This document shows positions 18,588-29,300 of a DNA stretch of 64,000 nt, piece after piece (the first letter of the stretch is position 1; every line of letters begins with the position of its first letter). Both the position numbers and the translations under genes were made by a program. This DNA comes from Isoperla grammatica (lineage: Eukaryota > Arthropoda > Insecta > Plecoptera > Perlodidae). Location: the NCBI GenBank assembly GCA_945910005.1, contig OX246749.1:23855097-23919096 (forward strand), given 5' to 3'. The notes under the pieces are model-generated. The model saw only the letters and a list, made by a program, of their open reading frames with translations, made no database searches and was not told where the DNA came from.

Positions 18588-18602
18588 GGACCCCCCTTCC
18601 AG
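18588..18602 (-). promoter_or_regulatory. Gypsy polypurine tract
   Basis: In element orientation aactggaaggggggtcc abuts the 3' LTR, the expected plus-strand primer site. Confidence 0.65.
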
Positions 18603-20999
18603 TTAACGAGTGTTAACGAGGCGAACGAAATTCAAGTGCCGAATCGCGATGGCGCGTGTATCTGACGTCCTGCTCGTGTCACCGTGGGTAGGGCGGGGCG
18701 TTGAACATCGCGTAACACCGGTTGGAGGTTGACGTTGGTGCTGGATGTAGTCGATGTCATGGGTTACTGCTGATGAGCTTGCTCCTGTATTCGGTTGGAG
18801 GATGAGTGGGGAGAGCGTTGCCGGTGGTTGAGTGACTACAGTCTCGTCGGCGAGGATGAATGCAGGTTTTACTCGGTCAATCGACACAACTACCCTCTTC
18901 CCATGACGGAGGATTGCAAAATACTTTTCATGTCTCTCAACAATCTCAAAAGGTCCGTCGTACGGTTGTTGCAAGGGAGTTGTGACTGCGTCATGTCGAA
19001 CGAAAACGTGTGAACAGGTTGCAAGGTCTTTGAAAATGAAAACCGAGCGCTGCCCATGACGTGCCGGGCGAACTGGTCGAATCAACTCGAGGCGTCGCCG
19101 AAGCTGATCGACGTACGTTGACGTGCTGTCCGCCGTTGGTGTTGGAGGTGACAGGTACTCCCCAGGAAGACGGAGCGTTGTTCCGTACACGAGTTCGGCT
19201 GGAGTAGCCTTGACGTCCTCCTTCCATGACGAACGAATACCTAACATGACCCATGGAAGGTGGTCCGTCCATCGCTCCCCCTCGTGACACTTGAGCGCTG
19301 TCTTAAGTTGTCGATGGAGGCGTTCCACCATACCATTGGCGGCCGGGTGGTAAGCAGTGGTTCGAATGAGAGTAGTGCCTGTCAGGTGGTTCAATGACCT
19401 GAAAAGGCACGACTCAAATTGGCGACCTTGGTCAGAGGTGATCCGTAGAGGCGTCCCGAAGCGTGAGATCCACCCGGAGACGAGGGCGGATGCGACGGTG
19501 GCTGCGGTGATATCAGCAATCGGGATGGCCTCGGGCCAACGCGTGAACCGGTCCACACATGTCAACATGTAGCGAAAACCGGCCGACTCTGGAAGAGGAC
19601 CGACCAGATCGATGTGGATATGCTGGAATCTCGCTCCTGGGACCTCGAAGTGTTCAACGGGCGCAGAGACGTGGCGCGTGACCTTCGATCGTTGGCACGC
19701 CATGCAAGTGCGTGCCCACTCCCTACAATCTTTCCGCATGGAAGGCCACACAAAACGGTGTGATACCAAGCGAGCGGAGGCAGCAATGCCGGTGTGGGAC
19801 AGACTGTGGAGACTGTCAAACACTTGGCGTCGGAGGGTGGTTGGGACGAAAGGTCGCTCCATCTGCATGGACGTGTCGCAGAAGATCGACAGGTTTCCGT
19901 CAGCAAGGAACCGCTGTTGGAGCTGGAGTGAAGTGGTGCTCTGCCGGAGTGTCTGGAGCTCGGGGTCGTTTGCCTGGGCTCGGGCGATGTCAGCGAGGGT
20001 GACTGCACCCGATATGGCTTCCACTCGAGACAGAGCATCAGCAACAACGTTCTCTTTACCGGGCACATAGCGAATGTCCGTGGAGAATTGTCCAATATAG
20101 TCCAAGTGACGAAATTGTCGTGGCGAGCACTTGTCAGTCTTCTGTTTAAATGCAAACGTCAGAGGTTTATGGTCTGTGTAAATGACAAATGTTCTCGCTT
20201 CCACCATATGGCGGAAGAATCGTATAGCCTCGTACACGGCGAGCAGTTCGCGATCATACGCACCATAATTCCGCTGGGCCGCGTTCAACTTCCGCGAGAA
20301 GAAAGCAAGTGGTTGCCATCCTCGGCTCGTCCTCTGCTGCAGAGCGGCTCCAACACTAGTGTCCGAAGCGTCCGCGATGACGGCAAGCTCGGCTTCCGGG
20401 TCGGGGTGAGCTAGAAGAACTGCCTCTGAGAGACTGCGCTTGCATCGTTCAAACGTAGCCGTAAGAATCGGTGTCCATGTGATTGGTGTCTTACCCTTGC
20501 TGTTGGCGCCGGCAAGGAGGTCGTTCAGAGGAGCCTGAAGCCTGGCGGTGGAAGGTAAGAAACGCCTGTAAAAGTTTAGCATTCCCAGGAACTGTCGGAG
20601 TTGTCGGAGATTACTGGGTTGAGGGAATGAGGCGATCGCATCAACCTTGTCTTGAAGGGGTCGAGTCCCAGAAGCGTTGACCGTGTACCCGAGAAACCGG
20701 ACCTCTTCAGCCCCAAACACGCACTTTGATGTGTTCACGAGTATTCCGTACTCGGAGAGTCGTGCGAACAGTAGGCGCAGATGTTGCTCGTGTTCCTCGG
20801 GTGATTTTGAGGCGATGAGAATGTCATCAATGTACGCGTATGCGAAATCTAGTCCTCGGATTGCTTCGTCGATAAAGCGTTGGAACGTTTGGGCTGCGTT
20901 ACGTAAACCGAAGCTCATGTAGGGGAACTCGAAAAGACCAAACGGAGTGCAGATGGCTGTCTTCGGTATATCTTCTGTTGCAACGGGGATCTGGTTGTA
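18603..20999 (-). CDS. Gypsy pol: RT (C-terminal half), RNase H, integrase
   Basis: First Met at 20918, but the frame is open upstream to just after the TGA at 21003-21005 and matches RT there. [16 protein letters not shown] and [11 protein letters not shown], which contains YIDD. RNase [14 protein letters not shown], then a TDHKPL motif. Integrase: [10 protein letters not shown]...CMACQRSK zinc-binding region, then DLVGPLP (Asp), [11 protein letters not shown] (Asp) and [16 protein letters not shown] (Glu). After the core comes a region with [14 protein letters not shown] and [15 protein letters not shown], typical of the Gypsy integrase C-terminus. It ends at a stop at 18603-18605, close to the polypurine tract. 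The long frame is intact and only the upstream RT is cut off by the stop. Confidence 0.92.
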   Translation of the reverse strand, partial: YNQIPVATEDIPKTAICTPFGLFEFPYMSFGLRNAAQTFQRFIDEAIRGLDFAYAYIDDILIASKSPEEHEQHLRLLFARLSEYGILVNTSKCVFGAEEVRFLGYTVNASGTRPLQDKVDAIASFPQPSNLRQLRQFLGMLNFYRRFLPSTARLQAPLNDLLAGANSKGKTPITWTPILTATFERCKRSLSEAVLLAHPDPEAELAVIADASDTSVGAALQQRTSRGWQPLAFFSRKLNAAQRNYGAYDRELLAVYEAIRFFRHMVEARTFVIYTDHKPLTFAFKQKTDKCSPRQFRHLDYIGQFSTDIRYVPGKENVVADALSRVEAISGAVTLADIARAQANDPELQTLRQSTTSLQLQQRFLADGNLSIFCDTSMQMERPFVPTTLRRQVFDSLHSLSHTGIAASARLVSHRFVWPSMRKDCREWARTCMACQRSKVTRHVSAPVEHFEVPGARFQHIHIDLVGPLPESAGFRYMLTCVDRFTRWPEAIPIADITAATVASALVSGWISRFGTPLRITSDQGRQFESCLFRSLNHLTGTTLIRTTAYHPAANGMVERLHRQLKTALKCHEGERWTDHLPWVMLGIRSSWKEDVKATPAELVYGTTLRLPGEYLSPPTPTADSTSTYVDQLRRRLELIRPVRPARHGQRSVFIFKDLATCSHVFVRHDAVTTPLQQPYDGPFEIVERHEKYFAILRHGKRVVVSIDRVKPAFILADETVVTQPPATLSPLILQPNTGASSSAVTHDIDYIQHQRQPPTGVTRCSTPRPTHGDTSRTSDTRAIAIRHLNFVRLVNTR

Positions 21000-21002
21000 C
21001 GC

Positions 21003-21640
21003 TCAAACCAGATCAATGGTTGAAAATATCGTTTTGCCAGCGAGGGTTTGGGCAAAATCTTGAATGTGGGGGACTGGGTAGCGGTCGGGGATCGTTCTGT
21101 CGTTCAGAGGGCGGTAGTCCCCACATGGTCTCCATTGATCCTCTTTCTTAGGAACGAGATGGAGAGCTGCAGACCAACTGCTTGAAGACCGTCGTGCCAC
21201 GCCAGACGTCAACATGGCGTCGAATTCTAGTTTGGCGATGCGTAGGCGATCCGGTGCGAGCCGTCGTGGCTTGCACGATGCTGGGTGGCCAGGCGTAGTA
21301 TGGATGTGGTGGACAGTCGAATGTTTCACAACCTGCTGCGTGCCGGCAGGACGCGTGATGTCTGGAAATTCCGCCAAAATAGTGTGATAGCCGGAACCTC
21401 CGCAGACTGCCTTGACGTGTTCCTGTGTGTCGTGCGACGAGCGGCCAGCGATGACACATGACGTGACGCTGTCGACGAGTCGTCTTGATCGAGCATCGAC
21501 GAGCAGGCCGTAGTAGGATAGGAAGTCTACTCCGATAATCGGTTTCGATACGTCGGCTATCACAAACTTCCAAACGAAATCACGACGGAAGCCAAGGTCG
21601 AGGTTGAGGGTGATGGTGCCGTACGTTGCTATGACGGAAC
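21003..21640 (-). CDS. Gypsy pol: protease tail and RT N-terminal half
   Basis: Continuous frame with [22 protein letters not shown] (end of the retroviral-type protease fold), a linker, then RT fingers: [43 protein letters not shown] and FSTIDLV, where the first catalytic Asp lies. It stops at TGA 21003-21005 immediately after the Asp motif, and the next frame segment resumes RT without loss. First Met is at 21563, but it belongs to the polyprotein. Upstream it shifts frame relative to the protease active site at about 21735. Confidence 0.88.
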
Positions 21641-21800
21641 CGTTGGCAGCGAAAGCTCGTACGTCGTCGGAGCGCGAGGTCCGCTGACCAGTGTGCGAGG
21701 GTACACGCAGAGGTCGGATCCGGTGTCGACGAGGAACTGTCGGCGTGTTGGAAAATCCATCACGAAAAGGCGGCGAGAACTTGGGCAGCCGTCAGCCGCG
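21640..21800 (-). pseudogene. Gypsy protease active-site segment, in a shifted frame
   Basis: Reading leftward from about 21800, [11 protein letters not shown] is the aspartic protease active site (DTG). It lies one frame away both from gag, as is usual for gag-pol, and from the downstream protease tail, which indicates an indel near 21660-21700. Confidence 0.75.
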
Positions 21801-21801
21801 T

Positions 21802-22617
21802 TTACGGACTGCCGTTGGAGTTTTTTTTCTTCGGATAGGCGGAATAGCTACATGGCGGTCGGCACCTTCTGGCGTTCTCTCCGAATGTGCGGTGAAACCA
21901 ACACATCTCGTTGTCCGAAGCACCTTGAACAGTATCGCGCCTAGCAGACGTTGTTGCTCGCTGCTGGTTTGCTGAACGCGTGCGAGTTGTCGCTGCGCTG
22001 CGGCCTGCGGAGAGGGCTGCGACTTGCTGTGGCAGCTCCTCAATCTGTACCCGACAGCTGGTCAAGTCGGCCGGATTGTCGACTGCCGCGACACGGGATG
22101 GGGCGGCCGTACTCTCGTAGATGCGGTCGGCAATGACAGCTAGCGCCTCGAGGTTGTCTGGAGACGACGAGGCTAGTATGTCGGACATCCGTTGTGGCAA
22201 TCGGTTGAGCCACAGAACGCGCAACACGTCATTGGACACAGTTGTGCCACCAAGAACGCGCATATGGCTTAGGAACTGTGACGGTGAACGATCTCCCATC
22301 TCCTCGTGCTGGAGCAATTGCTTTAGTCGTGCTTCCAACGAGGGTGAGAATCGGCGAATAAGTTCAGCCTTTAAGCTGTTGTACTTGCCTTCCGCTGGTG
22401 GGTTGAGAATTATGTCTCTCACTGCAGCGGCGTAGCGTTGGTCAAGCGCGCCTGTCACAGTGTGGAATTTGGTCGTGTCCTGTGTGATCCCGGCCAAAAC
22501 AAACTGGCTGTCGATTTGCGCAAACCAAAGCACCGGATCGTCTTGCCAAAATGGCGGAACACGCACGCTCACACGGGCAACTGTATCGGTGGCTGCCGTG
22601 ACCACGGGGTCTGTCAT
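21802..22617 (-). CDS. Gypsy gag (CsRn1-like)
   Basis: Start chosen at MTDPVVTAAT (22617), about 167 bp inside the 5' LTR. A Met at 22656 in the same frame would add 13 residues. About 271 residues. The conserved N-terminal segment PPFWQDDPVLWFAQIDSQF and the LNPPAEGKYNSLKAELI and LRVLWLNRLP blocks are typical of this gag family. The C-terminal cluster CWFHRTFGENARRCRPPC (Cys-x2-His-x9-Cys-x3-Cys) would bind zinc and RNA. Ends KKKNSNGSP. Protease is in another frame just downstream. Uninterrupted. Confidence 0.9.
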   Translation of the reverse strand: MTDPVVTAATDTVARVSVRVPPFWQDDPVLWFAQIDSQFVLAGITQDTTKFHTVTGALDQRYAAAVRDIILNPPAEGKYNSLKAELIRRFSPSLEARLKQLLQHEEMGDRSPSQFLSHMRVLGGTTVSNDVLRVLWLNRLPQRMSDILASSSPDNLEALAVIADRIYESTAAPSRVAAVDNPADLTSCRVQIEELPQQVAALSAGRSAATTRTRSANQQRATTSARRDTVQGASDNEMCWFHRTFGENARRCRPPCSYSAYPKKKNSNGSP

Positions 22618-22767
22618 TGCGAAAACACTATATGAACGTACAAAAATAATGTTCAATTAAATCTCTAGGCCTAGTACTCACACGCAAAAATACTCGAAAA
22701 CGCGTTTGTGGGGTCACCAGATCGGTCGGTAGTTCGTACAGATGGAAATGTCGTTGCGTGTTCATAT

Positions 22768-22783
22768 CACGTCGGGGTCACCA
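22768..22783 (-). promoter_or_regulatory. Gypsy primer-binding site
   Basis: One base inside the 5' LTR, the - strand reads tggtgaccccgacgtg, starting with TGG as a tRNA-primed site must. From memory CsRn1-type elements use tRNA-Trp. I have not verified that here. Confidence 0.75.
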
Positions 22784-22784
22784 C

Positions 22785-23048
22785 TGTAGTGCGTGCAAGT
22801 AGGAGACGAGAGATGTAATGTATGACATTTATTAATTACATGTACAAAATCCAATAGTAGAACATGGCCTTGTCCATCACCAGACCCGCCAGATGAAACT
22901 CTCCACAATGATCCCCAAAAAACCATTGTTGTCGACAAAAGACAGCAGGATCCATGGAAGGCTGTGAGCGCTACGTGGCTGTGAGGAACGAAAAGCTTTA
23001 GCAGGCGTACTGTCAGACACGTAAATAAAGGCTGTGGAATTCCCCACA
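22785..23048 (-). repeat. Gypsy 5' LTR (264 bp)
   Basis: Partner of 18324-18587 with one difference seen by eye. Upstream copy, so it supplies the promoter. Confidence 0.95.
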
Positions 23049-23052
23049 ATGC
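23049..23052. repeat. Right target-site duplication of the Gypsy element (atgc)
   Basis: Partner of 18320-18323. Confidence 0.88.
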
Positions 23053-24098
23053 CATCCCGTTCTTCCCGTGGTCTGGTCAATTGAGACTTGTCTGAGGCTG
23101 CCAAGCTCTCTAAGGTTCTTGTGGGCAGGGATCTTTGTCTTGTTATCACCTTCTATTCTATTTAGAAGGGACTTGATGTGGTCATGCGAGGGATACGATG
23201 TTTATGCCATAATCTACGTACTTTATTTTTAGCCTGTATGGGTTTTACTATGTGAGGACTGATGAGGAAGTTCATAGGGTGACTGGATATCAGTAGTACG
23301 GGGGTTGTGGTGTACTTTTTGTCAGTGCCGTAGTGATGGCATTTGTTAGAGCCTCTATGCAAGTATCTATTTCTTTCGTTGTATGTAGGGGAGGGGGGGG
23401 GGCTGCCGGGTATTCATGCACCCACTTGTCTAGATGACTTGCGTATGACTGCCAATTGCAATTAGTCTTTGCGATGTTAATTCTCGTAGGAGCAGTGACT
23501 GTATTTGGTGCGTCGCCATAGGGGATGAGCAGGGGGTTATGGTCAGAGTTTAGAATGGATGGTGAAGTGATGATGTTGCGTGTTATGGCTATGTCTAGTA
23601 TGTCGGGTCGGGCTGTGTATTTCAACCCCTCTCTGTACGCAATGCAGGGTTCGTCCGGCTGCCACTGTCAATCTTGAATGCCAAGCACTGTGCTTTGCAT
23701 TCAAGTCTCCCTCAATGAGTGTAGGCATGGTGTCGCTGACCAACTTATCTATGTCAGTTGTGACTAGCGGGGTTTTGGGTGGTTTGTACACAGAGATTAG
23801 TTTGATGTATTCTTTGTTCATCTTGATGAGGACGGTCGTTGCTTCGATGGATTCTAGGGGGGGGGGGGGGGGGGGTGATCTGATGATGAAGGACGTCGGA
23901 TCGTACTAGTATCGCAGTATCTCCCGCTTTTCGTCCGGTGCGATCGGTACGATATGTGATGTATCTGTGGAATCTGAGTGACATGTTATTTGGAGCAGGC
24001 ATACATGGGTGTGTTCGGCTTTTAAGTGGTGGAATAACTCCTCTCTCTTATTTATAATGGATTTTGCATTCCACGATAGTAGCTTGAGGTTTTGAGGG
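23053..24098 (-). pseudogene. Jockey I ORF2 N-terminus: APE endonuclease and linker
   Basis: Reading leftward from 24098: LKLLSWNAKSI (the start of the APE-type nuclease with its catalytic Asn), then RTDRTGRKAGDTAILVRSD, then in a second frame LISVYKPPK and EGDLNAKHSAWHSR (catalytic Asp and Asn), then in a third frame KYTARPDILDIAITRN and SDHNPLL (catalytic Asp-His). The enzyme would nick target DNA. The first frame change falls at the G run 23857-23875 and the second near 23625. Beyond 23290 the linker to the RT is poorly preserved. Confidence 0.88.
23857..23875. repeat. Poly-G tract (19 bp) inside Jockey I endonuclease sequence
   Basis: Uninterrupted G run. The coding frame changes across it, consistent with slippage or with an assembly length error. 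Confidence 0.9.
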
Positions 24099-24289
24099 AT
24101 GGATCTATAGGCCCTTTTGCGTGATAGACTTGACGAGGAACATTGGCATTGCCATTGATATGATAATATTGAGGCGGTCTTGATTTGAATGTGCGTTTAT
24201 GAGTGCGTCTAGTAGTTTCGTTGCCCAGGTGGTGACATGCTCCGCGTCCATAGGTGGGACTGTGGGGGTGGCCTGTCATTGTTGCTTGA

Positions 24290-25785
24290 GCAGAGGTTGT
24301 CTTTCTTCCTCTGTGTCTGAGTCCGAGGAGGAGCTATAGGTGCAGTCGCTGTAGTACTCGTAGTTGTGTTGAAACGTTCTGGGACCAGTTGGGTGGTCGG
24401 TTTCAGCGGGGGGAAGTTACTGTTGTGCGTTGTGTCATTGCTGGGATTGTCGCTTGTCGAGGGTTGCGGGGCTGTTCGGTTGAACCAAACATTGCGTTTG
24501 GGGATGGGGGCTTCAACATAGCGCCGTGCTTTGGGTTGTCTTGATTGCTGGGTGGAGGTTGCTTGTTCTCCCAGGGTTGGCGCTTAGCCTCCTGGAAGGT
24601 TGGACAACCCTTTCAGTTGGCTGTGTGGGGGCCGCGGCAGTTTGCACAGGTAGGTGGGGCGCTCCTGTTCTTCCCACAGTCGTTTGTTGAGTGTTGCAGC
24701 CCGCACTTCACAAATTTGTATTTGTTAGTGCAGTAGCGCGCAACATGACCGAATTTATGGCATCTGTAGCATTTCGCAGGCCCTCCTGGTGAGTGGTATT
24801 TTTCAATAGTGATCGAGGAAAAACCCAGCTTGGTGATATCCATTAACTGCTTGGTCTGCCATGGTTCGACTTTTACGACATAGAGTGGTAAAAGTGGCTT
24901 TGGATCTCGATGGCTCCTTAGTTGGGTGACTTCACTGTCGATCCCTTGGGTTTCCAGATCTTCTTTCACCCAGCAGGCTTCACCCGCGGTCTTATCAATA
25001 CCTCTGATTACGTAGCGTACAGCACGCTCGCTGACGGGGTTAAAGGTACGGAGCTCCGCAAGAGCTACCCTAAGGAACTTGACTGCAGCTCTGAAGTCTG
25101 TCGGGTTGTAGACTTAAAACTTGGTTGTCCCTGTGCGCGATTGGAATGAGAATTCCCCTGTGCACTTGTCTTGGATTCCTTTAGCAATGTTTTCGAATGA
25201 CTCGGTATTGCGAAGCATTATCGGTGGTGGTCTTGGGGCTTTGCTGGAGGTGGTGTGGTCTAGAGAGTTTAGCGCTGATCCTTCGTTGCCATCTTGTGAC
25301 GTGCCAGGGGTTGGTTCTCGAGTACATCGAACCTGTTAGTAGTAGGGCCTCGGACACACTGAGCCTGTTCCTGTGCTTGTTTGTTCTTGGCAGTCTTCGT
25401 CTTACGTTTGTTCCCCTTTGTCTGTGCGTGAGTGGCACTCTTTTCATTCTTTGCACTGTTTTTTGTTTTCAGGAATTCTTTTACTCTCGTACGTGGGTCC
25501 GTAGGGGGCCCTGACTATTCGTTGGTGGTGATGAGTTCTCCCTCATTACCCTCTGTATACTCGGGGTCAGGGCTCTCAGGTGCGCCGTATGCGTAAACGT
25601 ACTCGGTTATCTCTTCCTTACGACTTCTCGTGATTGGCATCTTGCGAACTTCTCTTGAATTTGGTACTCGGCGCCTCCAAAGTCGGGATTTGTTTTTTCG
25701 TGGCGGGGCCAGAACCCCTCGTGCAGTTTGACTAGCAGATAGTCTCGAACAGGACCGTTGGGGCGGTGGTCGGGGTGGAGACAAG
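24290..25785 (-). pseudogene. Jockey I ORF1 (nucleocapsid-like), frameshifted
   Basis: The clearest part is 24613-24969: a PRE_C2HC-like segment (VVKVEPWQTKQLMDITKLGF) followed by zinc knuckles CYRCHKFGHVARYC, CGLQHSTNDC and CANCRGPH. This arrangement is typical of Jockey-clade ORF1, which binds element RNA. In the second knuckle the first of the paired cysteines appears displaced (KFVKCGLQH). The N-terminal region (about 25515-25785, starting MSPPRPPPQR) is basic and Pro/Ser-rich and lies in another frame. The middle is not continuously open. The knuckle region ends at a stop near 24613 and the C-terminal tail is decayed. Confidence 0.8.
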
Positions 25786-26385
25786 TCCCCTTGTCCGTGG
25801 AGGGTTCAGTTAAGGGCTTTCTGCAAGGGCCAAGAGATCGGGCCTATCCTAACATAGACAGCCTGGGGAGCTAACCCCTACTGGATTTAGCCCAGGCTAC
25901 CTATGTGTGGTCCAAGCTATCCCGTCGCCGCCTAGGTCGCTGCGTGGTTTCCCGCTGCGCACGTTGTCGGTTCACAGCCACAGCAGTAGTAGTGTCTATA
26001 GCGCGGTCCACGCTATTCACACGAGAGGACGCTACACGTCCTGGTTGATCCTGGTCCTTCGTCAGGTGTCCGTTTATCTTGTACACTTCCCCTTTTTCTC
26101 GGCGGGTTGGTCGCGGGACAAGCGTGCGTACGCAGTGCTTGTGTCTATTTTCACTGCAGTCACGGGTTCCTAGCTCGCGCGTCGCGCTAGTATATCCTTG
26201 TTGTGTTTATAGCACCGAAACTATATGCACTATCCGTTATTGCTTCCACGCTATTGGCACTTGCTGTGTGTATTGACTCGTACGTTACGTATGTACGTAG
26301 CTTCTTACCCGGGTTCATCAGCTACTGCTGGCACGTCCGAGCTCCACCTCTGACCTCTCTACCTGAATGACGTGGTGCGTTTACT
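25786..26385 (-). other. Jockey I 5' region (presumed UTR and promoter)
   Basis: Non-coding stretch between ORF1 and the satellite. No family-like ORF. It is assumed to be the 5' UTR because it follows ORF1 and ends where satellite-like sequence (attatagtaactggctgattt) begins. The 5' end is approximate. Confidence 0.45.
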
Positions 26386-29300
26386 CGATTATAGTAACTG
26401 GCTGATTTTTTTTTGAATTGCACAAATCGATGTTTTTGAGCGTTTAAGCACAATTTGTCCATTTTGTCACATTTCGATAACTACTTAAGAAGTTACACGC
26501 TCCGTTAAAAAATAAAAATGTTAGTTTGCATTCTTCAAGACTATTATGAAAATGCATAAATTGAGTTTTTTGGTCGTTTTTGGTTAAAATGTGCATTAAA
26601 TATAAAAATTGGCTGATTTCAGTCTATCTACCACAAACTTCCAGTTTTAAGAGGAATCTTCATTCGGCTGGGATTCCTAAGGGTTTCAATCAAATTGCAC
26701 AAATCGTTGTTTTAGAGAGTTTTAGGCTCCAATAAGCACAATTTGTCCATTTCGTCACATTTCGATAACTACTTTAGAAAGTACACCAACCGTTGAAACA
26801 TGATAATGTTAGTTTGCATTCTGCAAGAGAATTATGAAAATGCATAAATTAAATTGAGTTCTATGGTCGTTTTTGGTTTAAATATGCATAAATTATAGAA
26901 ATTGGCTGATTTCAATCTATCTAATACAGTCTTCCAGTTTTGAGAGGAAACTTAGTTATGGCTGGGATTCCTAAGGGTTTCAACCAAAGTTGACCAATCG
27001 TTGTTTTTGAGCGTTGTAGTCTCCAATAATCACAATTTGACAATTTTTTCACATTGTAATAACTTCTTTAGAAGTTACGGCCTCCATTAAAAAATAAGAA
27101 TTATAGTTTGCATTCTGCAAGAGTTTTATAAAAATGCATTAATTGAGTTGTTTGGTCGTTTTTGGTAAAAATATGCATAAAATATAGAAATTGGCTGATT
27201 TCAGTCTATCTACCACAAACTTCCAGTTTTAAGAGGAATCTTGCATACGGCTGGGATTCCTAATGGTTTCAACCAAATTGCACAAATCGTCGTTTTAGAG
27301 CGTTTTAGGCTCCAATAAGCACAATTTGTCCATTTGGTAACATTTCGATAACAACTTTAGAAGTTACACCAACCGTTGAAAAATAATAATGTTAGTTTGC
27401 ATTCTGCAAGAGAATTATGAAAATGCATAAATTAAATTGAGGTCTTTGGTCGTTTTTGGTTAAAATAAACATTAATTATAGACATTGGCTGATTTCAGTC
27501 CATCTTTTACAGGCTTCCAGTTTTGAGAGGAAACTTGATTACGGCTGGGATTCCTAAGGGTTTCAACCAAAGTTGACCAATCGTTGTTTTTGAACGTTGT
27601 AGGCTCCAATAAGCACAATTTGTCCATTTCGTCACATTTCAATAACTTCTTTAGAAGTTACACCCTCCATTGAAAAATAAGAATTATAGTTTGCAATCTG
27701 CAAGAGTTTTATGAAAATGCATAAATTGAGTTTTTTGGTCGTTTTTGGTAAAAATATGCATAAATTATAGAAATTGGCTGATTCCAGTCTATATACGACA
27801 GACTTCCAATTTTGAGAGAAAACTTGATTATGGCTGGGAATCCTAAGGGTTTCAACCAAATTGCACAAATCGTTGTTTTTAAGCGTTTTAGGCTCCAATA
27901 AGTACAATCTGTCCATTTCATAACATTTCGCTATTTACTTGAGAAGTTACACCAACCGTTTAAAAATAAGAGTGTTAGTTCGCATTCTGCAAGAGTATTA
28001 TGAAAATACATAAATTGAGTTTTTTGGTCGTTTTTGGTTAAAATATACATAAATTATAGAAATTGGCTGATTTCAGTCTATCTACCACAAACTTCCAGTT
28101 TTAAGAGGAATCTTGCATACGGCTGGGATTCCTAAGGGTTTCAAACAAAGTTGACAAATCGGTGTTTTTGAGCGTTTTAGACTCTATAAAGCACAAATTG
28201 TCCATTTCGTCACATTTTAATAACTTCTTTAGAAGTTAAACCCTCCATTGAAAATAAGAATTATAGTTTGCAATCTGCAAGAGTTTTATGAAAATGCATA
28301 AATTGAGTTTTTTGGTCGTTTTTGGTAAAAATATGCATAAATTATAGAAATTGGCTGATTCCAGTCTTTATACTACAGACTTTCAGTTTTGAGAAGAAAC
28401 TTGATTATGGCTGGGAATCCTAAGGGTTTCAACCAAATTGCACAAATCGTTGTTTTGAGCGTTTTAGGCTCCAATAAGCAAAATTTGTCCATGTATATAA
28501 CATATCGATATTTACTTAAAAAGTAACACCAACCATTGAAAAATAAGTGTTAGTTTGCATTCTGCAAGAGTATTATGAAAATGCATGAATTGAGTTTTTT
28601 AGTCGTTTTTGGTTAAACTATACATAAATTATAGAAATGTGCTGATTTCAGTCTATCTACCACAAACTTCCAGTTTTAAGAGGAATCTTGCATACGGCTG
28701 GGATTCCTAAGGGTTTCAACCAAATTGCACAAATCGTTGTTTAAGAGCGTTTCAGGCTCCAATAAGCACAATTTGTCCATTTCGTCACATTTCGATAACT
28801 TCTTTAGAAGTTACACCAACTGTTGAAAAATAATAATGTTAGTTTGCATTCTGCAAGAGTATAATGAAACTGCATTAATTGAGTTCTTTAGTCGTTTTTG
28901 GTTTAAATATGCATAAATTATAGAAATTTGCTGATTTCAGTCAATCTAATACAGTCTTTCAGTTTTGAGAGGAAACTTAAATACGGCTGAAATTCCTAAG
29001 GGTTTCAACCAAAGTTAACAAATCGTTGTTTTTGAGCGTTTCAGGCTCCAATAAGCACAATTTGTCCATTTCGTCACATTTTAATAACTTCATTAGAAGT
29101 TACACCCTCCGTTGAAAAATAAGAATTATAGTTTGCATTCTTCAAGAATATTATGAAAATGCATAAATAGAGTTTTTTGGTCGTTTTTGGTTAAAATATG
29201 AATAAAAAATAAAAAAATGGCTGATTTCAGTCTATCTACCACAAACTTCCAGTTTTAAGAGGAATCTTGCATACGGCTGGGATTCCTAAGGGTTTCAATC

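Larger units (their letters stand above)
18324..23048 (-). mobile_element. Ty3/Gypsy LTR retrotransposon, CsRn1-like, 4725 bp, - strand
   Basis: Two 264-bp LTRs (TG...CA) with a 4-bp duplication flank gag and pol on the - strand. Pol order is protease, RT, RNase H, integrase (Ty3/Gypsy order). The gag cluster is CWFHRTFGENARRCRPPC, a C-H-C-C arrangement that I associate with the CsRn1 lineage instead of the usual CCHC knuckle. The LTRs differ by eye at only one base (cagcagtatcc versus cagcaggatcc), so the insertion is very recent. Pol nevertheless has a frameshift in the protease-RT linker and an in-frame TGA in RT. The element is inserted in Jockey I. Confidence 0.93.
5590..26385 (-). mobile_element. 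Jockey I: old Jockey-clade non-LTR retrotransposon, split by two LTR elements and a minisatellite
   Basis: On the - strand, from right to left, the pieces follow Jockey order: 5' region (to ~26385), ORF1 with zinc knuckles (~25785-24290), APE endonuclease (~24098-23290), start of RT (23052-23049 joined to 18319-18119), RT catalytic region (14420-13953), RT C-terminal region (6303-~5735) and a 3' UTR to ~5590. Removing the Bel-Pao element, the Gypsy element and the 88-bp array leaves about 4.7 kb, a normal Jockey length. Numerous stops and frameshifts show it is dead. Outer limits are approximate and I see no target duplication, partly because the right flank is satellite and the left flank is not. 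Confidence 0.82.

Noticed and set aside
19562..20414. ORFs of 100-200 codons overlapping Gypsy pol in other frames
   Set aside because: Shadow frames of the RT-integrase gene on the other strand or out of frame.
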